A DNA stretch of 44,031 bases from Desulfococcaceae bacterium HSG8 (GCA_030378015.1 JAUCGG010000002.1:7065-51095); one strand, 5' to 3'; positions 17,775 to 26,956 are shown, numbered from the stretch's first letter. Notes: generated by a model from the sequence alone, not told the origin. Numbers and translations: made by a program.

Positions 17775-20279
17775 TTATTTTCCTGATGCTGCTCTCTGGA
17801 TAAATTCCAGGATTTTATCAAATTCAAATTCATCTGCCAGCCCCGTCAGCGCATCGGCAAGGGCTGCATCGTGAGATCGGATGTCGGCAATGACGCGGCA
17901 AATCCTGTCCGGGTCCCCGCTTTCCGAGGCAAATTCCAGATCCGCGGTCAGTTCGGACGGCAGGGCCGCCAGGACCTCCTCGGATATGGACCCGTCAGAT
18001 GCTGTTCCTGCCTGTATTTTATCTGCCGCCTTTTCTTCTTCATAAACAAAACGAACCCCGATATGTTTCGTCATCAGTTCGAAAATATCTGATTCACGAA
18101 ACGGTTTCCGCAGAAAATCATCGCATCCCGAGGACAGGACCACTGATCGTTCTTCTTCAAACGCGCTGGCGGTCAGGGCAATCACCGCTGTGGCCTGTCC
18201 TTTGGTGCTTTTCTTTATTTTCACGGCCGCCTCATACCCGTCCATAACCGGCATCCGCATATCCATCCAAATCAGGTGGGGTTCCCATTCTCCCCATATC
18301 GCAACCGCCTCCTGGCCGTTTTCCGCCTCGCGAAGTTCAAACCCGAGGGGATTCAGCAACTGCACAAGCAGATGCCGGTTGTCTGCCCTGTCATCGGTTA
18401 TCAGGATCCGGTACCGGGGCTGCCCGGGTTCCAGGGCAATAACATGGCGGGCAGGCCGGGATTGCCGGATATCAGATGGTTCAGCCAGGCAAACCCGGAT
18501 GTCGAATCTGAATGCGGTTTCGCGGCCGATTTCGCTGGTGACGGCGATATCGCCGCCCATGAGCTGCACAAATTTCCGGCTGATGGGAAGCCCCAGCCCC
18601 GTTCCTTCCTGGGACTGCCGACCGGTTTTGGTCTGTACAAAAGCTTCGAACAGGCTGTCCAGTTCGTCCGGGGCAATACCGGGACCCGTGTCTCTCACTT
18701 CAAAACTCAGTTTTGTTTCAGATTCTTCCGGCGGTGTACTGTTTACAAGCAGTTGGATTCCCCCTTCTTCCGTGAATTTGACCGCATTGTTCAGCAGATT
18801 GATCAGCACCTGACGCAGCTTGATCTCATCTGTCCGTACATACTGCGGAACATCGGGAGTTCGCTCGAATATCATTTGCAGACTTTTATCTTCGGTCCGC
18901 ATACGCAGCATGTCCTCCAGATCATCCAGCATACAGTGCAGATCAAAGCTTTTCTCATTCAGTGTAGTACGTCCGGCCTCGATCTTGGACATGTCCAGCA
19001 CATCGTTGATAAGACTCATCAGATGCTCTCCGCCGCGGCCGATGATGCCGAGATTTTCCCGGAGTTCAGGGGGGAGATGCTTATCACGGGCTGTCAGCCG
19101 GGAAAAACCGAGAATCGCATTGAGCGGCGTCCGAAGTTCATGACTCATATTGGACAGGAACGCACTTTTGGCCTGATTAGCTGCCTCAGCCACCCGCTGG
19201 GCCTTCAGGGCGTGTTCTTTGGCCCTGGACAATTCCTGATTCGTCAGCGATAACTGGGATGTACGTTTACGCACCCTTTGTTCCAGTTCAGCGTTCAGTT
19301 GACGAATGTTGTTTTCCGCGCTCCGGCGTACCTTGATTTCGTGTTCCAGATCAGTAGAAATATTCCGAAGCTCGCGGGTGCGGGTGCGTACCTGAAATCG
19401 AAGAATTCTCATCCATGTAAATAAAAAAATCACGATTCCGCCGCCGCCGACAAGCATAATTATCACCCAGCGGGGTATGACCTTTTTCTCATGCTGTTCT
19501 ACTCCGAACCAGCGATTATAGGCTGCATAATATACCGAGGACTTATCCTGCTTCCATTCCCTGAGATACGAATCAATTGTGTCGGCAATATCCGCATGTC
19601 GTCCCTCGGGAAAGCCCACAACCGACTTACTGGGATTAAACAGAATGGGGCTTTTCTGAACAGTATAATTTCCTTCGTTAAGGGCACCGAAGAGATTGCT
19701 CACCACTCCTCCGTCAACCTTTCCGGACTCAAGCAGCGCAAAGACTTCCGCAAAAGATACGGCCTCGGCAATTTCACATGTGATATCAAACCGCGCTATC
19801 AGCTTTTGAAAATTTCTTCCATGGATATCATCCTTGAGCACAGCGACTTTTTTGGCCTTTAAATCCGTGATCTGCTCAATCGCGGAATTTTTCTGATGAT
19901 ACACAACGCCCCACTTCAGAGCAATGGCCTCATTGGAAAAGTCCAGGTACGCATCGCGTTCATCAGAATACGCAATTGCCGTCAGCATATCCAGGTCACC
20001 GGTTTTCAGTTGATTAAACAGGACAGGCCAGGTATTAAAGATATAGTTGACTTCCCAACCTTCTTTTGCCGCAATCTCATTCAAAAGCTCGGCGTACAAC
20101 CCCTGGGGCAGCCCTTCTTCATCCAGGAAGATAGAAGGAGGATTCTGGTAAATCCCGACCCTGAGGGCGATTTTCTTTTCAGAAGCCGCGCTGCAATCCT
20201 GTTGTCGAACCAGCAGCAAGGCAATTATGATAATGGCCGGCAAAACTGCCAATAGGGTTATTTTATAAAATTTTTTCAT
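17775..20279 (-). CDS. Hybrid sensor histidine kinase: SBP_bac_3, TM, HisKA, HATPase, REC
   Basis: 834 aa from ATG 20279, chosen for AAGGAAAG five bases upstream and the signal-anchor that follows ([20 protein letters not shown]). The frame is open to 20318 but without a ribosome binding site. SBP_bac_3 periplasmic domain about 34-255; TM about 271-293; coiled coil about 300-365; His[12 protein letters not shown] near 378; HATPase [11 protein letters not shown] and GTGLGLPIS about 530-565; REC with [11 protein letters not shown] near 668; C-terminal helical tail about 735-834 ending [13 protein letters not shown]. There is no canonical HPt motif in the tail. It is the first gene of an operon with the REC-PAS kinase (4-bp gap), which would supply PAS input and an HPt. 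Remnants of an identical kind of tail occur at 24218-24634. Confidence 0.93.
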   Translation of the reverse strand: MKKFYKITLLAVLPAIIIIALLLVRQQDCSAASEKKIALRVGIYQNPPSIFLDEEGLPQGLYAELLNEIAAKEGWEVNYIFNTWPVLFNQLKTGDLDMLTAIAYSDERDAYLDFSNEAIALKWGVVYHQKNSAIEQITDLKAKKVAVLKDDIHGRNFQKLIARFDITCEIAEAVSFAEVFALLESGKVDGGVVSNLFGALNEGNYTVQKSPILFNPSKSVVGFPEGRHADIADTIDSYLREWKQDKSSVYYAAYNRWFGVEQHEKKVIPRWVIIMLVGGGGIVIFLFTWMRILRFQVRTRTRELRNISTDLEHEIKVRRSAENNIRQLNAELEQRVRKRTSQLSLTNQELSRAKEHALKAQRVAEAANQAKSAFLSNMSHELRTPLNAILGFSRLTARDKHLPPELRENLGIIGRGGEHLMSLINDVLDMSKIEAGRTTLNEKSFDLHCMLDDLEDMLRMRTEDKSLQMIFERTPDVPQYVRTDEIKLRQVLINLLNNAVKFTEEGGIQLLVNSTPPEESETKLSFEVRDTGPGIAPDELDSLFEAFVQTKTGRQSQEGTGLGLPISRKFVQLMGGDIAVTSEIGRETAFRFDIRVCLAEPSDIRQSRPARHVIALEPGQPRYRILITDDRADNRHLLVQLLNPLGFELREAENGQEAVAIWGEWEPHLIWMDMRMPVMDGYEAAVKIKKSTKGQATAVIALTASAFEEERSVVLSSGCDDFLRKPFRESDIFELMTKHIGVRFVYEEEKAADKIQAGTASDGSISEEVLAALPSELTADLEFASESGDPDRICRVIADIRSHDAALADALTGLADEFEFDKILEFIQRAASGK

Positions 20280-20505
20280 GTGCTTTCCTTGTGAGGTCTG
20301 AAATCTCGTCATATTCATTCATCTGGCCAGCGCACCAGAGGCTGTCCGGTTCATTTGGTTCATTTGCCTTTTATACAGACAAGCCGCAGGAATGCAAAAG
20401 TCTCATTTTTGCACCGGAGTGACATTGCAAAAAATGTGGTTTTTGCACTCATGCTGATGGCTGCGCACTCCTTTTCCGGCGGCATGTGTAAAAAGTGGGA
20501 CCCAC
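20280..20505. other. Gap with degenerate GCAAAAA/GGAGTGC palindromic sequence
   Basis: About 20390-20480 contains GGAATGCAAAAG, GCACCGGAGTGACATTGC and a final GCACTCC. I read this as a decayed member of the GGAGTGC palindrome family (compare 28981-29058). No gene or clear terminator is seen. Confidence 0.45.
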
Positions 20506-23500
20506 TCATAATTGAATACCCAAATCCGCAGCCAGCCTTACAGTTTTCTCTTTTGCTTCGTCAAAATCGAACCTGTCTATTTCTTTTCTGATAGAACCAG
20601 TCTGACGCTGAGAAAGGGAGTTACTCAGCTCTTCAAGAAACGGTTCCGCTGCCGCAGGATTATATTCTTCAAAGGAATTCAGCAGTTTCCTGAACAATCC
20701 CCGGAGTTTCTGAAAACTTCCAGGGTCCTTCGGGGATTCCGGTTTTTCTTCCGAATTGTAATCCGGTTCGGGCACAAGCTGCCGGATGGAATCAACAGCG
20801 GAATTCAATGCGACTGCAAGGGATTCGATCATGGGGATCAGAACGGCAGAATCCTTTTTCCCGAGTGCGACACTGAGCTTTGCCACAATGCTGTAAACCT
20901 TTGTTATTGAAAGATTGCCTGCGACGCCTTTGAGCGCGTGGGCAATGCGGTATGCTTCATCCCTGTCCCCGGCCCTGACAGAGTTCAGAATCTTATCAGC
21001 CGCATCCCTGTAATCACGAGAGAACCCCAGCAATGCCTTCTGATACAGCTCCGAATCCTGCCATATGCGGAGTCCTTTTTCAATATTAATGCCTTCGAAG
21101 TGCTGACTGCCGACTACCGACTGCTGACTGCCGACTACCGACTGCCGACTGCCAACTGCTGACTGCTGACTGCTGACTGCCGACCGCCGACCGCCGACTG
21201 CCGGGCTGCCCGCCCCTTCGGGAATAAGCTGTTCCATGAGCGTAAAAAGTTCTTCAAAGTCAACAGGTTTTCCGGCAACAGCATCCATTCCCGCTTCCAG
21301 GCATTTTTTCTGCTCCTCTTTCATCACACTTGCAGTGAGCGCGACAATCGGTATATGGTCGGAATCCGTCTCGGCTTCTCGGATTATCCGTGCGGCTTCC
21401 AGCCCGTCCGTTTCAGGCATGTGGACATCCATGAGAATAATATCAGGAGATTCCTTCTGAAACGCCTCCACTGCCTCACGCCCGTTTCTTGCTTCGATAA
21501 CCGTATGCCCGCACTCTCCGAGACGAATCTTTGCCAGCATGATATTTTCCTCGATATCTTCGGCAACAAGGATTCTGAAACATCTGCCGGAACCTGAAAA
21601 CACGCATTCGGGTTCGGATTCAGGTATTACATCCGTCGGTTTCGTACGGATGGTAAAATGAAAGGAACTGCCTTTTCCCTCTTCACTCTCTGCCCATATC
21701 TCACCGCGCATAAGCTCCGCCAGTTGCCTGGAAATAGTGGTTCCCAGACCAGTTCCTCCGAATCTCCGGGCAGTGGAGCCGTCAGCCTGGGTGAACGGAT
21801 CGAAAATTTTATCCACTCTCTCAGACGGAATACCGATGCCAGTGTCGGAAACAGAAAAATGCAGCATATTTTCACGGCCCGTGGCAGAGACGGCTACGCT
21901 GATTTCTCCTTTTTCAGTAAATTTGAGCGCGTTGCCCACGAGATTGACGATGATCTGCCGGAGCCGCGATGGATCTCCCATGTAATAGCGGGGAAGATCC
22001 GGAGGAATTTCAAGGGACAGGTTCAGTCCTTTTTCCCTGGCTTTGATTCTGAATACCCTGAGAGCATCCTCCGTGGTCCGAATGAGATCAAAAGGAGTGT
22101 TTTCCAATTCCAGACGCCCGCTTTCCAGTTTACTGACATCCAGGATGTCGTTGATGAGCGTGAGCAGGGATTTCGCGGAATTATGGGCAGTGTTCAGGTG
22201 GTTCCTGTGGACTTGGGGAAGGAGGGGATCATCCAGCGCAAGTTCCAGGAAACCCAGCACCGAGTTCATGGGGGTTCGGATTTCATGGCTCATATTTGCA
22301 AGAAATTCGGATTTTGTGAGACTTGCAGCTTCCGCGGCTTCCTTAGCTTTGCGAAGCTCTTCCTCATGCCGCTTGCGCTCCATAATGTCTTGCAGGGAAG
22401 CAACTACAATACGGACTGATCCGTCCTTGTTCCGGCAGCAGGAAACCGTCATATTGGCTTCCAGGATGCTTTTGTCCTTACGGAAAAAGCGTTTGTCTAT
22501 CTCATACGCCTCGATTTCTCCTGCCAACAGACGTTCGTACTGCTCTGTATCCGCGGCCAGATCATCCGGATGAGTCATTTCAACCCATGTTTTTCTTCGA
22601 AGTTCGCTCTCTGAATATCCCAGCATGCCGAGCAGTTTCGGATTCACGCGAAGCCACCCTTTCTCCACGGATGTGACCGCGATCCCTATGTTCCCGTATT
22701 CGAACTGGAATCGGAACAATGCCTCGCTTTCCCGCAATGCATCCCCGGTTTTCCTGTGTTCCCCGATTTCATTCTTCAGGGTGGTATAGAGCCGGGCATT
22801 ATTCAGCGCGACAGAAGCAAGTTTTGCAAAAAGTTCAAGTACCTGAATATCTTCAGCTCCGATACTGCCTTCTTCACGGCCTGATGCGATTCCTATTACC
22901 CCCGTGACCATGCCTTCGGATTTTAAAGGAATCCCTGCGACAAAGCCCAGGAGATCAAAAGCAGAATCCGCAACCCGTCCTTCCCATGTGCGGTAATCTT
23001 CGATCAGAAGAGGCTGGCCTGTCTGAAAAACCTTTCCTGCAAGGCCCTGCCCGGGTCCGATGCAAAACCCGATGTGTTTGGAAAACGCGCCGATGGCAAA
23101 CCGGATTTTCAGACTATCATTCTCCGGATCAGAAAGATAAATAAACCCGTCAGATACATTTGTAAGTCCGGCAGCGCTGTTTAGTATATTTTGCAGGAGA
23201 TCATCCAGATCCAGGTCTGTCTGCCCGACCAGTTCAAGAGATATCTGATGGAGCGCATTCAGATACCGGTTTTGCCTGCGGCGCCTTTCTTCTGATCTTT
23301 TTCTCTGGAATATCTCCCATATACTTCTCATAAAAAGTGTCAGTTGTCTTACATCAGCTTCGTCATACGGATCATTCTTGTTGCCTACGCCCGCGATGGC
23401 AACGATCTGCCCTCCGTCGAAAATCGGCGCGCTCATGTGGCGCCGGACAGGAAAATGTCCTTCCGGCAGTCCTTTTTTGCAGGACAGGGCAGCGTAGTCA

Positions 23501-24225
23501 TTGTGAATGACCGGCTTCCGCTCTCTTACGCACTCTGCCCATACGCCTGCTGCATCCACCGGGTAATGTGAATCTTTTACAGCCGTGCAGTTTTCCAATG
23601 TGCGTTCTGACCATGAAAAAAATGCGATGGTTTTCTGATCCGGATTTACAAAGTGCAGGTAACCGACTTCGCTGCGGGTCAGGCAGATCACTTCTTCCAG
23701 GGACATGGCAGCCAGTTCCCGATGGGGAATATTCATCTGGCTGAATTTGAACAGAGCATTCAGACGCTCCTCGTCCCGCCGGAAATTTTTTTCAGCCCGG
23801 GCCAGTTGTGCATTTTTTTCCTCCAGCCGTCTCAGAATATTCCGCAAGGAGAGATGATTTTTTACCCTGGCAAGTACTTCTTCTTCCTCAAACGGTTTGG
23901 TAATATAGTCAATCCCGCCCAGATCAAAGCCCCTGGTTTTACCTGCTGCCTGGTTCAGCGCGCTGATGAAAATAATCGGGATATCGCGGGTCCGTTCGTC
24001 TGCTTTTAACTGCTTGCAGACTTCGTATCCGTCCATATCAGGCATCAGGATATCCAGCAGAATGATATCCGGCGGAGAATTCAGGGCCGAAGAAAACACC
24101 ATCTGTCCTTTCCTCAGGGAGCGGACGATATAGCCCTGCGCCTTCAGAATTTTTGATAACAGGCGCAGATTTTCCGGTTTGTCATCAACAACGAGAATAT
24201 TTGATTCCGAGGTTTGCTCATTCAT
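20506..24225 (-). CDS. Hybrid histidine kinase: REC, GAF, GAF, PAS, HisKA, HATPase, REC, heptamer-encoded linker, HPt
   Basis: 1239 aa from ATG 24225 (AGGAG eight bases upstream; begins MNEQTSESNILVVDD). The longer frame to 24288 overlaps a degraded kinase tail. No TM. REC1 about 8-125 (ILLDILMPDMDG near 53); GAF1 about 158-320; GAF2 about 322-478; PAS about 500-612; HisKA SHEIRTPMNS near 647; HATPase DTGIGIP and GGTGLGTTIS about 788-835; REC2 ILMDVHMPETDG near 932; heptamer-encoded linker about 1007-1041; HPt AHALKGVAGN near 1097; shared C-terminal domain. From REC2 to the stop it is almost the same protein as the kinase ending at 14657, so the two share a recent origin or are kept alike by gene conversion, while their inputs differ (GAF-GAF-PAS versus PAS-PAS). 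Confidence 0.94.
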   Translation of the reverse strand: MNEQTSESNILVVDDKPENLRLLSKILKAQGYIVRSLRKGQMVFSSALNSPPDIILLDILMPDMDGYEVCKQLKADERTRDIPIIFISALNQAAGKTRGFDLGGIDYITKPFEEEEVLARVKNHLSLRNILRRLEEKNAQLARAEKNFRRDEERLNALFKFSQMNIPHRELAAMSLEEVICLTRSEVGYLHFVNPDQKTIAFFSWSERTLENCTAVKDSHYPVDAAGVWAECVRERKPVIHNDYAALSCKKGLPEGHFPVRRHMSAPIFDGGQIVAIAGVGNKNDPYDEADVRQLTLFMRSIWEIFQRKRSEERRRRQNRYLNALHQISLELVGQTDLDLDDLLQNILNSAAGLTNVSDGFIYLSDPENDSLKIRFAIGAFSKHIGFCIGPGQGLAGKVFQTGQPLLIEDYRTWEGRVADSAFDLLGFVAGIPLKSEGMVTGVIGIASGREEGSIGAEDIQVLELFAKLASVALNNARLYTTLKNEIGEHRKTGDALRESEALFRFQFEYGNIGIAVTSVEKGWLRVNPKLLGMLGYSESELRRKTWVEMTHPDDLAADTEQYERLLAGEIEAYEIDKRFFRKDKSILEANMTVSCCRNKDGSVRIVVASLQDIMERKRHEEELRKAKEAAEAASLTKSEFLANMSHEIRTPMNSVLGFLELALDDPLLPQVHRNHLNTAHNSAKSLLTLINDILDVSKLESGRLELENTPFDLIRTTEDALRVFRIKAREKGLNLSLEIPPDLPRYYMGDPSRLRQIIVNLVGNALKFTEKGEISVAVSATGRENMLHFSVSDTGIGIPSERVDKIFDPFTQADGSTARRFGGTGLGTTISRQLAELMRGEIWAESEEGKGSSFHFTIRTKPTDVIPESEPECVFSGSGRCFRILVAEDIEENIMLAKIRLGECGHTVIEARNGREAVEAFQKESPDIILMDVHMPETDGLEAARIIREAETDSDHIPIVALTASVMKEEQKKCLEAGMDAVAGKPVDFEELFTLMEQLIPEGAGSPAVGGRRSAVSSQQSAVGSRQSVVGSQQSVVGSQHFEGINIEKGLRIWQDSELYQKALLGFSRDYRDAADKILNSVRAGDRDEAYRIAHALKGVAGNLSITKVYSIVAKLSVALGKKDSAVLIPMIESLAVALNSAVDSIRQLVPEPDYNSEEKPESPKDPGSFQKLRGLFRKLLNSFEEYNPAAAEPFLEELSNSLSQRQTGSIRKEIDRFDFDEAKEKTVRLAADLGIQL
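21101..21205 (-). repeat. In-frame heptamer array, family B, 15 units, inside a kinase gene
   Basis: Fifteen 7-bp units (TGCTGAC, TGCCGAC, TACCGAC, CGCCGAC, TGCCAAC; the last is TGCCGGG), exactly 105 bp. It is at the same site between REC2 and HPt as the 18-unit array of the paralogue. The length difference is three units, one full 21-bp/7-aa step. Confidence 0.95.
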
Positions 24226-24295
24226 ATGTTTTGTCTCCTGCTGCGGGTTCCTGAACCAGTTCCAGGATTTTATCAAATTCGAACTCATCTGTTTT
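24218..24295 (-). pseudogene. Kinase C-terminal tail remnant ([13 protein letters not shown])
   Basis: Read on the minus strand this gives [20 protein letters not shown] and a stop at 24218 that overlaps the start of the REC-GAF kinase by 8 bases. It matches the tail [13 protein letters not shown] of the SBP kinase at 17775, which also sits directly before a REC-first kinase. The rest of the presumed upstream kinase is gone and its place is taken by a 50-bp palindrome. The reading is inference from the tail similarity. Confidence 0.65.
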
Positions 24296-24300
24296 CAAAT

Positions 24301-24350
24301 GCGGAGTGTAAAGCGTTCGACTGAGCTCAGTCGAACGCTTTGCACTCCGC
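24301..24350. repeat. 50-bp near-perfect palindrome, GGAGTGC family
   Basis: GCGGAGTGTAAAGCGTTCGA... reads the same on both strands with one mismatched pair and no loop. It has the GGAGTG...CACTCC ends of the family seen at 8633, 28756, 28981 and 33318, but its own arm sequence (AAAGCGTTCGACTGA). Confidence 0.92.
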
Positions 24351-24356
24351 TGAAAC

Positions 24357-24634
24357 GAAATACTTAATCTCCTGCTGAACCATTTCCAGAATTTTACCAA
24401 ATTACTCGACAGTCATAAGTTCTCTGAAGCCGCTGTTCTAAGTCCCCCTTTTTTAAAGGGGGATTCAGGGGGATTTCAGCAGGTCGGTGGAAATCCCCCC
24501 CGGCCCCCCTTTAAAAAAGGGGGGAGTTTTCTGGTGAGTCATTTCAGCTATTTATGAGAACTTACGACTCACGAGCAAATTAGAACTCATCTGTCAGAGA
24601 ATCTGCAAGATCAGCATAGCAGAGTTTTTCAAAC
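24357..24634 (-). pseudogene. Second kinase-tail remnant, interrupted by a palindromic element
   Basis: Minus strand, upstream piece about 24580-24634 reads FEKLCYADLADSLTDEF, and downstream piece 24357-24404 reads FGKILEMVQQEIKYF. Together they resemble [23 protein letters not shown]-type kinase tails, with a stop in place of one Glu codon. A 172-bp inverted-repeat element lies between them. The identification rests on short similarity and is tentative. Confidence 0.45.
24404..24576. mobile_element. MITE-like element with ~20-bp terminal inverted repeats and AAATT(A) flanks
   Basis: Ends 24404-24424 and 24556-24576 are inverted copies with four mismatches in 21. The direct repeat AAATTA flanks it at 24399-24404 and 24577-24582, a possible target duplication. 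Its interior at 24436-24527 is the C/G-rich hairpin (CCCCCTTTTTTAAAGGGGG ... CCCCCTTTAAAAAAGGGGG) found elsewhere in the window. It encodes no protein. Confidence 0.7.
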
Positions 24635-24635
24635 T

Positions 24636-25457
24636 TTACATCCTAAATTCTTTCCATAAAAAATCCAAGTCATCCGGCAATGTTCTTCCTCTGAAAAGCA
24701 GTTTTTTTCTTTCATCCTCACTTTTTTGACCCAAAAGACGGTTAAGGACATTATGCACATGAGAAGTAAAAAATTCTTTTCCGTCTATCCACAGGCTTAT
24801 CTGTTCAAACACAGATTTTTTCCTTACCATATCCGATTTTTCCTCGAATGTCTGAAAAAGCATATCGGGATTCAGAAAATCATGCCATTTTCTGAGAGTG
24901 TTCTTTATATTATTGTCATCCTGGGCATTATCAAAGTCGAGCAAATCGCCTTGAAAACCTCGTGCAATCAGACCGTCCCATAGCGGGTTGATTATCGTTC
25001 TGAGTACGCCATGCCGCACCCATTTTTCCCGGTCTGTAAGTATTTCAGTTCTCAACTGTTCAAATCCTCCTCTGATCTTGTTTTTTTGAATCTCAGGAAG
25101 GGCGCCCCAGATTTCAACAGGTTCTATCAGGTAATTTTCCAGGCAAAACCGTGGCAGTATATTCAGGTTGGGGTATTCCGCTTTTTTTTCATTTATGGTA
25201 TCTTCGGCCCATTCATCCCTGTCAACCATTCCGATCCAGCCCGGCTCTTTGGCAAGAATACCGAGAACCAGCGTCTTGCCTCCTGCCGGAGCAACCGCCC
25301 ATTTGTTTTCGAATTCATTGCCGAATTTCTTTTCAAGCATTTCACTGAAGGCATTTTTATCATCTTCACCTTCAACCAGGAATACCCGTTTTCCGGTTCC
25401 GCCAATATACTGATCAATAATCTCTTGTCGCCTTGTTTCAGCCCCTTTTACTCTCAA
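24636..25457 (-). CDS. TOPRIM (DUF4435-like) nuclease component, partner of the adjacent ATPase
   Basis: 273 aa. The start is TTG at 25457, chosen because GGAGGTGA lies at 25461-25468 and TTGA overlaps the stop of the ATPase gene (4-bp overlap, coupled translation). TOPRIM features: FLVEGEDD with the catalytic Glu at 29, a GGK loop at about 59-61, MVDRDEW giving the DxD at 79-81, then LPRFCLENYLIEP about 101-113, as in DUF4435/OLD-type TOPRIM proteins. The C-terminal half is helical and unrecognised. With an ABC-type ATPase upstream it forms a two-gene unit like PARIS (AriA/AriB) or split OLD nucleases; in PARIS the TOPRIM subunit is the toxic effector released on phage sensing. Family role is known; function of this protein is inference. 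Confidence 0.78.
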   Translation of the reverse strand: MRVKGAETRRQEIIDQYIGGTGKRVFLVEGEDDKNAFSEMLEKKFGNEFENKWAVAPAGGKTLVLGILAKEPGWIGMVDRDEWAEDTINEKKAEYPNLNILPRFCLENYLIEPVEIWGALPEIQKNKIRGGFEQLRTEILTDREKWVRHGVLRTIINPLWDGLIARGFQGDLLDFDNAQDDNNIKNTLRKWHDFLNPDMLFQTFEEKSDMVRKKSVFEQISLWIDGKEFFTSHVHNVLNRLLGQKSEDERKKLLFRGRTLPDDLDFLWKEFRM

Positions 25458-26503
25458 TGTTCACCTCCCAGGGAAATCCGAAGCCCTTTTCTTTCATATC
25501 GCTTCCATATATCAGGATTATGGGAGGTGATTATCAGCTGGCCGTTTTTTTCTTCCACCAAAGATTCCAGTTTTGACAGAAATCCGGGGATTAGCGAGGA
25601 GTGCAAAAACAAGTCAGGTTCGTCAATTAATACAATACCGCCCTCCTCCAGCCAGCGGCTTATCATATAAAGCTGAGTCATGACCTGATGTTCGCCTGCA
25701 CTGAGATGATCAATAGCGTGAGTCTTTCCCCGTTTATTTTTCAAAATGACCTGAAGGCGGTTTTCTCCGGGTTTAACATTAGGATCAATTTCTTTGTCGT
25801 ACAGAAAATCATTTAAATCACGGATAATTTTGTGATATTTATGGAGCTTTGTATATTTCAGGTTGATAAGGGATGATTCCAACTGGCTTTGCCAGTCTTC
25901 TGTAGCCTGATATGTAACCAGCCAGCGAAGTTTTGAATCTTCTGGCAGAGTCTGTCCCAAATTTCGTCTGGGCGTAACCCATCGCCGTTGTTCCGCATCT
26001 AACCAGACCACATTGGGGGTGTCTGATTTATCAAAGGTCAGGATTGTTTTTTTCCGGGCTTCTGCCCATAAATCAATCCATTCTTCCTGGGGAATCATTA
26101 ATTTGTGCTTGGATCTGGGTTTGCTTTCGCCATATGCAATTTCGCCGATCCATTTGTAATTCTCATATTTTGAACGGAGTTCATTGTAATCATCTATATT
26201 TCCAAAAAAAATGACGATAGGAACATCGGAATGCGGGCATTCTTTCAATACCATTGCAGTGCATTGCCACTGTTGCAACCACTTTTGTACAGGATTGTTT
26301 CGCTTCAGCATTTTACGATTATCCAGCCAATACCCGACCGTTTCCCATAAGATGGAAATTGCCTGAAGGATAATCGTTTTTCCTGATCCGTTCGGTCCGG
26401 AAAGGAGAATGTGATTGTGGACATCACCTCGCCATTCATCCTGAAAATAGAGTGATTGATTTAATGGGCCGACATTTTTTACATGTATTGCCTTAATTTT
26501 CAT
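25454..26503 (-). CDS. AAA/ABC-type ATPase (AAA_15/AAA_21, RecF/OLD-like), first gene of an ATPase-TOPRIM pair
   Basis: 349 aa. The ATG at 26503 has AGGGGACAG upstream. Walker A GPNGSGKT at 36-43; ABC signature LSAGEHQ at 267-273; Walker B IVLIDEP at 290-296 with D-loop DLFLHSS; H-switch ITSHNP at 325-330. The central ~170 residues between Walker A and the signature are a variable insert. Such ATPases (AAA_15/AAA_21) dimerise on nucleic acid or act as sensor scaffolds and commonly pair with TOPRIM or HNH effectors in anti-phage systems (PARIS, Septu, OLD, Gabija-like). The stop overlaps the TTG start of the TOPRIM gene. The pair lies immediately beside an IS630 remnant, which fits a transferred island. 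Could also be a DNA-repair ATPase. Confidence 0.82.
   Translation of the reverse strand: MKIKAIHVKNVGPLNQSLYFQDEWRGDVHNHILLSGPNGSGKTIILQAISILWETVGYWLDNRKMLKRNNPVQKWLQQWQCTAMVLKECPHSDVPIVIFFGNIDDYNELRSKYENYKWIGEIAYGESKPRSKHKLMIPQEEWIDLWAEARKKTILTFDKSDTPNVVWLDAEQRRWVTPRRNLGQTLPEDSKLRWLVTYQATEDWQSQLESSLINLKYTKLHKYHKIIRDLNDFLYDKEIDPNVKPGENRLQVILKNKRGKTHAIDHLSAGEHQVMTQLYMISRWLEEGGIVLIDEPDLFLHSSLIPGFLSKLESLVEEKNGQLIITSHNPDIWKRYERKGLRISLGGEH
25461..25468 (-). promoter_or_regulatory. Ribosome binding site for the TTG-initiated TOPRIM gene
   Basis: GGAGGTGA, four bases upstream of the TTG, inside the last codons of the ATPase gene. It decides the start: no ATG lies nearby in this frame. Confidence 0.8.
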
Positions 26504-26551
26504 TTGCTGTCCCCTGGGTTACTAGGTGCTTTGTCACGCTAAATTTGTCCC

Positions 26552-26956
26552 TTAATTTGTGATTGGATAAAGCCTTCTGAGTTTCACTTGTGCCTTCTCA
26601 GTATTAAATTGCCAATTTACAACACTATGCTTTTCATTACGTTCCATGTTCCATGCCTTTATTTCTCTGATCAGAAATTCTTTATCAGGAATACGCCGAT
26701 CTGAACATTGACGGCTTAAATGGCTTAACTCAGTTTCGGCAATGTTAAGCCAACTGCCATGTTTCGGAGTGTGATGAAATTCCGACTTTTCAATAATTCT
26801 CCTCGCCTCTTTCGGAGGAAAAGCATCGTAAAATGATGAAGCGTTGTGAGTATTCGGATTATCCGAAACAAGCACAACCTTTTCAACGTCAGCATAATAT
26901 CCGTCAGCAAGTTTTCTGATGTAATGTGCCCGATCCTCTCTGTTATCTCTTATCAA
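26552..26956 (-). pseudogene. IS630-family transposase, C-terminal fragment
   Basis: 134 codons with the DDE_3 C-terminal signature: VSDNPNTHNASSFYDAF, then HHTPKHGSWLNIAETE carrying the last catalytic Glu, and a terminal RLYPI. The N-terminal helix-turn-helix and first catalytic Asp are missing, and upstream the frame runs into a 123-bp inverted-repeat insert. Not a functional transposase. Confidence 0.88.

Noticed and set aside
17771-17833. Upstream ATG starts for the REC-first kinases (17833 and 24288) and for the REC-PP2C fusion (35873)
   Set aside because: They would overlap the preceding gene tail or read heptamers; internal ATGs with good ribosome binding sites directly precede the receiver domains.
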